DNA of 32,797 nucleotides from Mikrocytos mackini (lineage: Eukaryota; Endomyxa; Ascetosporea; Mikrocytida; Mikrocytiidae), in the NCBI GenBank assembly GCA_030180075.1, contig JASNJN010000041.1, forward strand, positions 1 to 32,797, read 5' to 3'. A program made the position numbers and the translations under genes. Below the pieces are notes generated by a model. That model worked only from the letters and a program-made list of their open reading frames with translations, had not been told where the DNA came from and searched no databases. This document shows positions 19,254 through 28,037 of this stretch, piece by piece (position 1 is the first letter of the stretch; every line of letters starts with the position of its first letter).

Positions 19254-20789
19254 TTATTCTTTGATATAAGTTTTATTTTCAATTATTTTATCAAATTTGT
19301 TTCCAAACAGTCTCGAATAGCTTCGGTTTATTTTCCCTATTCTATTTTGTTGTTTGAAGATCTTCTTCATAATAAAGGCAACGCCGATTATCAGTGCCAT
19401 TATCGCTATCAACAATATAAGGTTGAACATTCCCAACACCCTGTTTTGATCTACACTATTAACATTCACGCATTTCCCAAGAACTATTGAGTACTTGAAC
19501 CCATCTGTACAATAATCATATCTGCAAATGTCGGGTATCTTTTTATCTTCAGGCACCAATGTCATTTTGCAAATATCCTTAATTATCTCGAAGTCTTTCT
19601 TATTGCTAAATTCATTATCTTCGGGATCAAGGTTAGTATTAGAATTTATTTTATACCCGTAGAAACTAGTCTGAATACCAACGTCTATTCCTATGCTATT
19701 TGAAGCACTTTCCAAATATAGTTTTGTTCGAATGTCTGCGCCTGACATGATTCCGATACAAGTTCGTAAGCTGTTATCATCCACCATGTTAACTACACAT
19801 GTAGAGGGAGGGGTCAAGTTATCGATGCATTTTTCCTGTATATCTAAAAGAAGTTTAAGATATTTGGCAAATTCAATGTTGTTATTTGAGCCATAGCAAA
19901 ACTGTAGTTTCATCAAGTCTGTGTAAACAGAAGCGTCTATGTCATGGCCATTTTCATTCAATCTAGCGACCAAAAAATTGAACAATTCTCCCGTAGAATT
20001 GTTGCTGTTTAAATGTATGGCCTGGTATTCTGTTAGTTTGTCTTTTGAGTAATAGGCCCCGAATGATTTCCCATTTGGCTGTTCTATTTGTGGAAGTGTT
20101 AAAAATATTAAGTCTAGTTTAAAGAACTTGGTGAAAGCAACATAGTCCTTCAGTGTATCATACAGTGCCTTTATAATTTTCCAGACGCTTAAGTTGGCAA
20201 GCAAAGTTATTTTCAAGTTTTTAGAGGCGTTCATACGGTTCACAATTCCGAAATCACTCGGAAACTCTTTCTTAGTTATCTCGTTTTTATTTTCAAACAC
20301 CTTGTCCCGGAGAATGGTGCAAAACTTCTCTTCCATATATCCAAAGCTTGCGTGGTTCAAGTATAGCCATTCCGACGACTGTGAAAATCCTATCTCTTTA
20401 CTATGGGCAGCCAGCTTTGTTTTAAACTCCTCAGATAGTTCTAGTTTCTTTGTCTGCTGACAGAATATGACCAGTCTGCGAGAAAAGTGTGCTTCTTGAA
20501 AAACCATCCTGTAGAAGGTTATAGGGAGTTCGTCGGTATACTCTACAAACACCACGTGGCTACCTCCTTCTCCCTCGGACGGTTTCGAGTCTATGTCAAG
20601 CAATTTTGAAGAAGGGATGTAAGTTAGTTGTCTGAGAATCTTTGAGTGATTGGTATCTCCTTTTAACGGCGTCAAATAATTCACAGGGAACTGTAGCCCA
20701 GTGCCCCGGTCTATACGAGTTTCAAACCATGCTTTCAATGTAAGTACAGGGCAAAATGAAGATAAGAGAATTAAACACAGAATTTTCAT
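19254..20789 (-). CDS. Type I single-pass membrane protein, family unknown
   Basis: 511 residues. The N-terminus (MKILCLILLSSFCPVLTLKA) is a good signal peptide. A long luminal/extracellular region follows, with Cys concentrated towards its end (for example DICRYDYCTDGF and VLGKCVNV, ~415-440) and possible N-glycosylation sites (NNSTG, NLS). One transmembrane helix lies at ~450-473 (MFNLILLIAIMALIIGVAFIM), followed by a basic ~38-residue cytoplasmic tail. The topology suggests a surface or secretory-pathway receptor-like protein. No domain was recognised. The gene is convergent with the RING-PHD gene. Confidence 0.75.
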   Translation of the reverse strand: MKILCLILLSSFCPVLTLKAWFETRIDRGTGLQFPVNYLTPLKGDTNHSKILRQLTYIPSSKLLDIDSKPSEGEGGSHVVFVEYTDELPITFYRMVFQEAHFSRRLVIFCQQTKKLELSEEFKTKLAAHSKEIGFSQSSEWLYLNHASFGYMEEKFCTILRDKVFENKNEITKKEFPSDFGIVNRMNASKNLKITLLANLSVWKIIKALYDTLKDYVAFTKFFKLDLIFLTLPQIEQPNGKSFGAYYSKDKLTEYQAIHLNSNNSTGELFNFLVARLNENGHDIDASVYTDLMKLQFCYGSNNNIEFAKYLKLLLDIQEKCIDNLTPPSTCVVNMVDDNSLRTCIGIMSGADIRTKLYLESASNSIGIDVGIQTSFYGYKINSNTNLDPEDNEFSNKKDFEIIKDICKMTLVPEDKKIPDICRYDYCTDGFKYSIVLGKCVNVNSVDQNRVLGMFNLILLIAIMALIIGVAFIMKKIFKQQNRIGKINRSYSRLFGNKFDKIIENKTYIKE

Positions 20790-21305
20790 TTTGAGTAAAA
20801 AATTAGAAATATGTCATCAATCGGTGCACTAATACATCAATGCTGATTTACATCCCCCTATTGTAAAACAGGCTATCCCGAACGAAATCGGTCGGCTCTA
20901 AAGATAAAATCCCCCAATTTTGTGTTATAAAAACAATATTTCAAGACATCATAACAGTTGTGAACATGTCACTTTTAACGAACATTGGGAAACTTATTTC
21001 TTTATTGGGGTCTATCTATAATTTTTTGTTAAAAAAATAAAATTTCAAACAAACAAAAATTCATTACTTCCTCCATGGTGAAAGAATACAAGCTAAAACC
21101 TAATAGCGCGCTGTTATGCTCAAGCAACATGACGTGCAAATATCCGCATTCGTTGCGACGTTATGTGACGAAGAATACAGAAAAAATAAAAAACATATTN
21201 NGANNNNTCACANNTTCTTGAAATTGTTTTTGGAGGACTGTAAGGTGTTGTATATCTTTAAAAATAATTCCTCTAATTTTCTCACCTTTGTCTGTTTGTT
21301 CAAAA
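20790..21305. other. Intergenic region with assembly gap
   Basis: 516 bp containing scattered N calls at about 21200-21213. A plus-strand open frame runs across the gap (from 21116), but it has no domain and includes undetermined bases, so it is not called. The stretch just above 20789 is the likely promoter of the membrane-protein gene. Confidence 0.45.
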
Positions 21306-22604
21306 TCAACAAAGAGGTACCCAATAAAAGTGCATCAAGTTCCAGTTGCTAATTGTCGTCTTTATATCACCCTTGAAGTCGCAGAAGAACATGAAAAGGT
21401 TGTTGATTAAGAACTCACTATGTGCTTTGGAAAACAAGAATCTTTTGTTTTTCTCTATGTCTACTCCGACAGGTTTGTTCTTTGTTTTGAATATAGCTTC
21501 CCATCCCTTCAGATCCTGTGGGACATCGAACTCTTGAAAATAAAACTTTGTAGTCAGTTTTTTCATCGGACTGATTTGGTATATGTCCGGAAAGTTTTTT
21601 GAGAGCACGCTCATGGACGCAGTTATGTTTTCTTTGTATTTGTTAAAGCCAAGTGTAGAAGCTTTCTTGAGGAAGACAGAAAGCATGAAAAATACAGCTT
21701 TTTTAAGAATGAGACTTATAATCGAACCTTTATCACCTGCTTCAAGATTCTTTAGTATGAGTACTACATCTTTCAATAGATTCTCGTTGTACTCAAGATA
21801 CTGACTCTCCAACTTCTTCACAATATCTCTGTTGAAGTTCCAGATGAGGTTGATGAGTGTAGCACCGTTCATTGTGTTTCCTCCCTTATGTTTGTCTATT
21901 ATTCGCTTACATTTGTTGTAGAAACCAAAACTGTAACATAGTTCTTTTAAGTTAGACTCTACGAACTTTCGGAATGAGCGCTCACGAATAAAAGTGTTCT
22001 CAACCTCGTTTATTTTGTTTATATCGTGAAGCTGTAGCTCGAAGGTAATTTCGTTATATAAAACGCTCGCCCAGTATTCATCTCCGTATTTGTCGTCTAA
22101 TGTTTTCTTAAAGTCGTCGAATTTGAAGAAAGGAAGACAAATGAAGTATTCTATTAGAGGGTTTTTGTCGATGGTATAGCAGTTTTCCGTGTAGTAATCT
22201 ATAACTACATCTTTAATATCTTCATCCTCTTTGGGGCATACTTCGGGAATGACTACCAGAATGAAATTGACAAGACCGCCCTTCTTTGGATTGTTTAATA
22301 TGATTTCTATTATTAGGTCTTTTACATCTGATTCACTGTAAGTGGCTACTTGGGCTACGTGCTCACAAAACAGGGAGATGATCTGTAGACTGTTGAGTTT
22401 AGAGTAGTCTATCTGGAGCAATGCATCTCTTGTTACTCTGTAGTTCTGCAGGACGTAATGGAACTTGGGATTAGCTTCAGATTCCGTTATCTCAGATTTG
22501 TTGTCGCTTTGTATCCCCTCTACAAGAGTGTTTGTTTTGAGGGGCTTCTTATTGGCCCGATTCATCGTCTTTGTGCTTGTTGATTTCAGTATCAATTTTT
22601 TCAT
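21306..22604 (-). CDS. Conserved-looking helical protein of unknown function
   Basis: 432 residues with a basic N-terminus (MKKLILKSTSTKTMNRANKK), no signal peptide and no membrane segment. The composition suggests an all-helical fold (regular hydrophobic spacing, many Leu/Ile/Lys/Glu). No motif was recognised; a HEAT-like or nuclear scaffold protein is conceivable but unsupported. The start ATG sits directly after the self-complementary block TTTCAAAATTTTGAAAA, the clearest example of the A/T motif seen before several starts. The frame is uninterrupted and its composition matches neighbouring host genes, so the gene is probably real. Confidence 0.7.
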   Translation of the reverse strand: MKKLILKSTSTKTMNRANKKPLKTNTLVEGIQSDNKSEITESEANPKFHYVLQNYRVTRDALLQIDYSKLNSLQIISLFCEHVAQVATYSESDVKDLIIEIILNNPKKGGLVNFILVVIPEVCPKEDEDIKDVVIDYYTENCYTIDKNPLIEYFICLPFFKFDDFKKTLDDKYGDEYWASVLYNEITFELQLHDINKINEVENTFIRERSFRKFVESNLKELCYSFGFYNKCKRIIDKHKGGNTMNGATLINLIWNFNRDIVKKLESQYLEYNENLLKDVVLILKNLEAGDKGSIISLILKKAVFFMLSVFLKKASTLGFNKYKENITASMSVLSKNFPDIYQISPMKKLTTKFYFQEFDVPQDLKGWEAIFKTKNKPVGVDIEKNKRFLFSKAHSEFLINNLFMFFCDFKGDIKTTISNWNLMHFYWVPLC

Positions 22605-22885
22605 TTTTCAAAATTTTGAAATTTTTATGACAAATATATAACTGTAGAGAACTACTTGGTAAATACGAACAATGGGACTCCAGATACAATTTTTCATGTA
22701 TGTTGGTTCTACAACAAATATTTATAGCGTTTGTTAACCATGTAATTCGACTTTTGTTTAAAATTCCATCAAAACCTTTCCTATATGAGCAGTTTTATAC
22801 CCCAAAAGCATAGTTTACACCCTATATTTCAAAATTTTGTATTTTAGATAGCTTAAAATAAGTAAATCAATAATTAGCTTGTATC
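22605..22885. other. Intergenic spacer with upstream A/T motif
   Basis: 281 bp between two minus-strand genes. Next to the start at 22604 lies the palindrome-like AAAATTTTGAAATTTTT. The rest is AT-rich and featureless. Confidence 0.4.
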
Positions 22886-24103
22886 TCATCGTTTCTTCCC
22901 TAATCCTGATTTAAACAAAATTACATCACCCTCTTTTACTACATATTGTTTCCCTTCCAATTTTATAAGGCCTTTCTTTGCCATCTCTGTTCGTGATCCG
23001 TCGCAACTTTCAAAATCTTTAAAGTTGAAGACTTCTGCGTTAATAAACGATTTTTCGATATCACCATGTATGCATCCAGCCGCTTCTTTAGCCTTTGTTC
23101 CTTTCCTAATAGTCCAACACTTTACTTCTTCCGGTCCTGCTGTGAAAAAATGGAGCAGATTCAAGGTGTGGTATCCTTCATCTATGATCTTTGGCATGAC
23201 AGAACCTTTGACGCTTTCCTTTTTGTACTTTTTCATAAGCTTGTTGATTTTATCGTCCTTTTCCAAAACAAGTTTTTCATATTCCGCAGAAAACGGCATT
23301 ATCACGGACTTGGCGCATTCTCTCGGAGAATCCTCTTCTTCGACCCAAGCTTTTATCGCCTTGAAGTGTTTGTTACCACCTTTTATCCAATCAGTTAGAG
23401 ACACGTTCACCAAATACACTACAGGTTTAGATGTTAGCAGAAGCCACTGATTTAATAAATCTATTTCGAAAGCTGTCCATCCTCCTTTATGACCTGTTGG
23501 TTTCAAACGCGAAAGTATCGTGTTTCCTTCTTTCAAACATTCTATAACTTTGTTGACGGTATTGACTGTGTCTTCGAGTTTTTTGCTTTTTACGCCCCTT
23601 AATTTCTTGTTTGTTTCTATTTGAAATTTCTCCATTTTCTGTAAGTCCTTCTTTATAAGTTCTTTTTTGATTATACCCAAGTCTCTTACTGGATCCACAT
23701 CCCCTTCAAAGTGCTCAACCTCGGGGTTGTTGAATGCACGAACGACGTGATATATTGCGTCAACAGCCCCTATGTGCGAAAGAAAGGCATTTCCAAGACC
23801 CTTGCCGTCTGATGCCCCAGATACTAGTCCGGCAATGTCTGTTAGATTCAATGTCGGCGGCACAAGGCTCTTGGGCTGATATACTTTCTTGAACAGTTCT
23901 AACCTCTTCTCAGAAACAACTGCACGTGCACTGTTTGGGTCTATCGTACAGAATGAGTAATTTGATGAAGCAACCGAAGATCCTGATAATTGGTTGAATA
24001 GAAGTGATTTTCCTACATTCGGTAGGCCTACAATACCCATTGATAGATTGTTGGAAGGTCTTCCAATAAATGGGATCTCCTCTTCGATTGTGTTGTCTTT
24101 CAT
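22886..24103 (-). CDS. OLA1: Obg-like ATPase 1 (OLA1/YchF GTPase family)
   Basis: 405 residues, close to human OLA1 (396). The G domain has G1 GLPNVGKSLLFN (~27-38), G3 DIAGLVSGASDGKGLGNAFL (~89-108) and the G4-region VYLVNVSLTDW. A helical insertion (~130-200) fits YchF. The C-terminal TGS domain shows LLHFFTAGPEEVKCWTI and AAGCIHGDIEKSFI. Family members hydrolyse ATP in preference to GTP and act on ribosomes and in stress responses in the cytoplasm. The NVSE-type G4 motif is altered to NVSL, so the usual Glu is missing at that spot. The start is only 27 bp from the divergent neighbour. Confidence 0.96.
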   Translation of the reverse strand: MKDNTIEEEIPFIGRPSNNLSMGIVGLPNVGKSLLFNQLSGSSVASSNYSFCTIDPNSARAVVSEKRLELFKKVYQPKSLVPPTLNLTDIAGLVSGASDGKGLGNAFLSHIGAVDAIYHVVRAFNNPEVEHFEGDVDPVRDLGIIKKELIKKDLQKMEKFQIETNKKLRGVKSKKLEDTVNTVNKVIECLKEGNTILSRLKPTGHKGGWTAFEIDLLNQWLLLTSKPVVYLVNVSLTDWIKGGNKHFKAIKAWVEEEDSPRECAKSVIMPFSAEYEKLVLEKDDKINKLMKKYKKESVKGSVMPKIIDEGYHTLNLLHFFTAGPEEVKCWTIRKGTKAKEAAGCIHGDIEKSFINAEVFNFKDFESCDGSRTEMAKKGLIKLEGKQYVVKEGDVILFKSGLGKKR

Positions 24104-24130
24104 TACAAAATTTTAATTTTTAATTTTCAA
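24104..24130. promoter_or_regulatory. 27-bp divergent promoter gap
   Basis: The whole gap between the OLA1 start (minus) and the nucleoporin-like start (plus) is an A/T run with AAAATTTT and TTAATTTTTAATTTTC. Both genes probably share it as initiator or leader sequence. Confidence 0.55.
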
Positions 24131-25141
24131 ATGACCTTTTCTTTGTTTTCAACAACACCCACGAACAGTTACCCTCAACAAAACACACTTGGAATACAAA
24201 ATAATATGGGCCTTCCTGTGAATCGGTCAGAGATAAAAGCGCCAATTGCTGACAAACTTGAGAAGTTCAATGAGGATTTGATGATCTATTCTCCGTCTAC
24301 GATGTATGGCCAGCCCCAATCTATCGCAAAAGTTAACGACCAGGAGTATATGGCGTTTAGTAAATTAACTGGTAGAGAACGAGTTTCCGATTTGCCACCA
24401 ACATTGAAAAACTACCTTCACATCGTTTTGAGGAAAATAAACGAAAACAAACAACACGCAATTTCTATAAAAAGTTGTTTGTCAACGACTAACGAGAGTG
24501 AGATAGACGAGCCCATGGCCAATCTTCTTAAAATAGCTGATCATATCGCCAAACTAATGGAGCATATATCAGTTGTTGAAACCGATATCACCACCGAGAA
24601 CGATTTTCTATTCAAAAAAATATACGAAATAGGAATTGTCTTTAACAATTACAAAGACTTCGTAGGAAATTCTATGCATATAAATAACGCTGTTGGACAA
24701 CTGGGAAGATTATCGTTCAAAGAATGTCAAACATTGGTAAACCATGTTCTCCAAGATTACATCGATTTTAAAGATAAAATTGTATGTGGGATAAAGGCAG
24801 ATTATGAAAAATTGAACGAAATATACTTACAGGTAAGTGGAATGGTTAAAATAGTCAGATCTGAAGAGGAATCAAATAATGAACAAAAAACAGCTTCTAT
24901 AAACAATTTTATCGAAGAATACAGTAACATCTATAATTTGCTGAATTCCCGGATAGATCAACTATTAGACAAAAATAAAATGGTAAAAGATAAATTCGTA
25001 AAAGTATTAGAAAGGACAAAGGCAAATTATAATTCGCCTTTTATAGAATATGAAAAGAAGTTAAAACAGATAAAACAAAATTTTAAAGAATCAATAGAAT
25101 TTGAAAATATTAAGAAGCTGTTAATGAATTCAAAAATTTAA
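24131..25141 (+). CDS. Coiled-coil protein, possible Nup49/Nup58-type nucleoporin
   Basis: 336 residues. The N-terminal ~60 residues are low in complexity (FSLFSTTPTNSYPQQNTLGIQNN) and look like a degenerate, FG-poor nucleoporin tail. Residues ~85-160 (SDLPPTLKNYLHIVLRKINENKQHA followed by a regular helix) resemble the start of the Nup49/Nup58 coiled coil of the central-channel complex. The remainder is helical and Lys-rich to the C-terminus. If correct, it would pair with Nsp1/Nup62- and Nup57/Nup54-type partners in the pore. The match is weak by eye; another coiled-coil trafficking protein is possible. The frame is intact and AT-rich like the other host genes. Confidence 0.5.
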   Translation: MTFSLFSTTPTNSYPQQNTLGIQNNMGLPVNRSEIKAPIADKLEKFNEDLMIYSPSTMYGQPQSIAKVNDQEYMAFSKLTGRERVSDLPPTLKNYLHIVLRKINENKQHAISIKSCLSTTNESEIDEPMANLLKIADHIAKLMEHISVVETDITTENDFLFKKIYEIGIVFNNYKDFVGNSMHINNAVGQLGRLSFKECQTLVNHVLQDYIDFKDKIVCGIKADYEKLNEIYLQVSGMVKIVRSEEESNNEQKTASINNFIEEYSNIYNLLNSRIDQLLDKNKMVKDKFVKVLERTKANYNSPFIEYEKKLKQIKQNFKESIEFENIKKLLMNSKI

Positions 25142-25694
25142 ATCGATAACTATTTAAAACTTTGGATAGTTATTGGTTTGTGAAAATTAATTTAAATTGA
25201 TGATTTGATAAAATTATTAAAATTAAAGCGAATTATTGTAGAGTAGCAACATTTCAATAGAATTCGGAATTAAGATATCAAACTTCTATAATTAAATGTG
25301 TAACGGATTATTTATTACTCCATAATTTATTTGGAACATAATATCTATCCATAATTGACCTTCTAATTATTTAGAGTTTTTAAAATGAGCCCCGGTTTAT
25401 TAGTGAGTTGATTAGAAAGAGTTGTTCAAATTCATTTCAAATTGCTTGCCGAAATAAAAACAAATGCATGGTTTGATTATGCCCATTGACCATTTAATAT
25501 ATTGAATATTTTATTTATTACCTTTAATTTATGATATTAGCATCGGGATCCTAATATACACCCATGGATAAGTTTTAGTCATTTTTTCCCCGCATGAATT
25601 TATATTAAGAACTTTTTTGTATTCTGAATGAAGCTTTAGATTTGTTCTGTTTATGACATAATGATTGTTGATTGTCGAGTTATCCCCATTAATG
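25142..25694. other. Intergenic region, nothing recognised
   Basis: 553 bp of AT-rich sequence between the intact gene cluster and the broken AAA/PD-(D/E)XK gene. No open frame of note, repeat or RNA gene was seen. Confidence 0.5.
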
Positions 25695-27982
25695 CTAATT
25701 TGTAGTTCGGTCGATAAGTTCTTTCAAATCGACGATATCATTATCAACAAACTTCCTTTTTACTGGTTGATCTGCATCATTTAGCCGAGCAGATCCTTTT
25801 TTGAGTTCCTTTAAGTAATATCCATGGATATTTTTATATGATCTTGTGTTTTTATTATCTGTGTTTATACTTACTCCACAAATAACAAGTTTTTTATTTT
25901 GTTTGGAAAACCCACACGCATACTTTGTGCATTGATCATAAGCCCTTTGAGGAGGGATTCTTTTTGCCTTGAATTCAATAATCAAAAATTTTCCTGTTGG
26001 TTTCTATTATAAGATCGCATCTTCCACGATTATTACATAGTTCTTTTTTGGCATCTAAACCTTCTGATTTAAAATCAATGAACGCATGATCTCTGTAAAA
26101 ATGTTCAAATTTTGTCTCTATGCCCGTTTTGTAATACGCCATCCCACCTAATACATGCAAATATACTAATCTAAAAAACTGTTCCATTCACCATCGTCGA
26201 GTTTTTCTAATCCGTAATTTGTTTGGTGTTTTCTTAATATCCCTTCTTGCATTATGTTGTCAATTCCTAGATCACAAAATATTGAGGAAAGTTTTTCAAC
26301 ATTAGTATAGTCTAATGAGTAAACCTTTTTCATAGTAAGCCTATTTTTGGAGGTTTTGTTATCCTTTTTATATAACTCAATTTCGTCGGCTGTTGCAATC
26401 TGTTTACGGTTATTAACCCAAGCTTCTCTACATGTCTTTATAGTTATGTATACCAACTGAAAGAGCAAAGATATTATGCTTAAAATTCCACGCTCAAGGG
26501 TCATAACTTGCATCCCAAATTCGTTAATTTTAAAGATGTCTTTGTTCGTGCAATTTAATGAAGAGATGATATAGTCTGAAACTATGTTTTCAAAGTATAA
26601 ATCACCTTCAGAAATCTTCTCTGCCACTAGTAAATGCTTGGTTAGTGGATCATATAATATGTGGTGTTTATTTGATAACAATGTTGTATTGACAAACTCC
26701 TGACTTCTGAAACAAAAATTTAAAGAATGTGGGTTGTACACGCTCGCTTCTTCTATGTTAAATCGAAGCCCGTCATAATATTCTTTAATATATTCTAGTA
26801 CTATGCATCTCTGGACTGCAATTTCTTCTGAACTCGCAATTCTTTCAAACTTGTTTTCTGAGTTATATTCTTGTTGTTTTTGCTCCATTATACTTTTGTT
26901 ATTATTCCATAAACTTTTTGCTAAATCGCCGGTAAATATTTTAAGGAGATCGCTAAATGTGAATCCAAATGCACAAGCTAAATTCTTCGTTAATGTTAAA
27001 TCTGTTAGATGGTTTTGTCCGGAAGCAATATCATAAAGAGTCTGATTTGTAACACCTGTTATAGCTGAGAGATAAATATAGCTGGTATCCTCGGAAATTG
27101 TATCGTGGGAAGTTAGAAAATCTTTAAGCCAATTAGAGTATTGTTCGCGAAATTCTGCGATAGTTAAATCTTTGTTATTTGGAGAAACTTCAAATCTTAA
27201 AACGGGGTAATCATATTCGTCTAAGAGGAATACTACGCCCACTCTGCTTGCATTTTCATTTCTTTTTTTTGGCATATTTGAAAGTTCGTTTACGAGACAT
27301 TTAAAATATTCAATCAGTTTTTTTGTATTTCTATATCTAGGAGGTATTTTGACATTGTAGTAATTTGCAATGCCTTTTAATATACCCAATACGTCTTCTT
27401 TAAAAGTAAGTAGTTCGTCGACAGGCCGTTTGAAAGAACTAAAATTAATGTGAATTACAGGCCGTTCTATCGAAGTATAATTTTCTATACAGGGCGATAT
27501 TCGTTAGAATCTTCAATCTGATTAATTCTTTCATTTTCATTGGAATGGTTATAAACCCATGTATTAAGAAACATGTGTTTGTTTTTTATCCCTCCGGCAA
27601 TGCGTTTTATAATATTTAAAAACGTGCTCTTTCCAAACTTCCTTGGACATATGAAGATTACATTCTGAGATGCACTTAGTAATCAACATGCGTATTTCGT
27701 ATTGTCTTTGAAATACTTAAGATAGTATCTGCTTTTTATTATTGATCCTTCACCAGGGTATGGATGTTCAGCTCGCAATAAGAATTTTGATAAATATGTG
27801 TTGTCGGCTTCATTAGAATCGGATGTAATAGACGTTGATTGTGTGGAATTGGCTGTACTTATACTGGTATGGGGCGATTTTGGGTGACACACATCTGTCT
27901 CTTCTGTTTGGTCATCTGCTCCCGAATGGTGTGTGGAAAAGTTAGTCTTCTGCTTCTTTGTAGGTTCTTCATCCTTAGGCAT
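25695..27982 (-). pseudogene. AAA-ATPase-like / PD-(D/E)XK nuclease family gene, frame-broken (copy 1)
   Basis: Read from the ATG at 27982, a Ser/Thr/Asp-rich N-terminus (~75 residues) leads into YYLKYFKDNT and a P-loop of the family type (PRKFGKST, 27623-27646). RPVIHINFSSFK follows, then Walker B VVFLLDEYDYPV (27201-27228), an ITGVTNQTLYDIASGQNHLTDLTL sensor region (split here to SAITGVTN and NHLTDLTL) and YYDGLRFN...VYNPHS. It ends in a PD-(D/E)XK nuclease domain with GRCDL (26011-26028) and EFK (25968-25976) plus the YDQCTKYA helix. Lesions: an in-frame TGA at 27683-27685 and frame changes near 27490, 26175 (T6 run) and 25985 (A4T5 run). The domain pair matches Pfam AAA-ATPase_like plus PDDEXK, a mobile family scattered through bacteria and some fungi and protists; its function is unproven. 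All catalytic motifs are still readable, so decay is recent or partly sequencing error. Confidence 0.85.
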
Positions 27983-28037
27983 GTTTGAAAATATTTTTCT
28001 TTAGGAAACAAAATTTAAAATTTTTGAAACTTTTAAA
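27983..28037. promoter_or_regulatory. 55-bp divergent promoter between the two AAA/PD-(D/E)XK genes
   Basis: Both starts are preceded by A/T blocks: ATATTTTTC facing copy 1, and AAAATTTAAAATTTTTGAAA facing copy 2. A single short bidirectional promoter is likely. Confidence 0.55.

Noticed and set aside
6552-27685. In-frame TGA codons at 6552 and 27683 as a sign of TGA reassignment to tryptophan
   Set aside because: The MEMO gene ends naturally in TGA at 18120-18122 right after its conserved C-terminal motif, and both internal TGAs are in mobile-type genes with other lesions.
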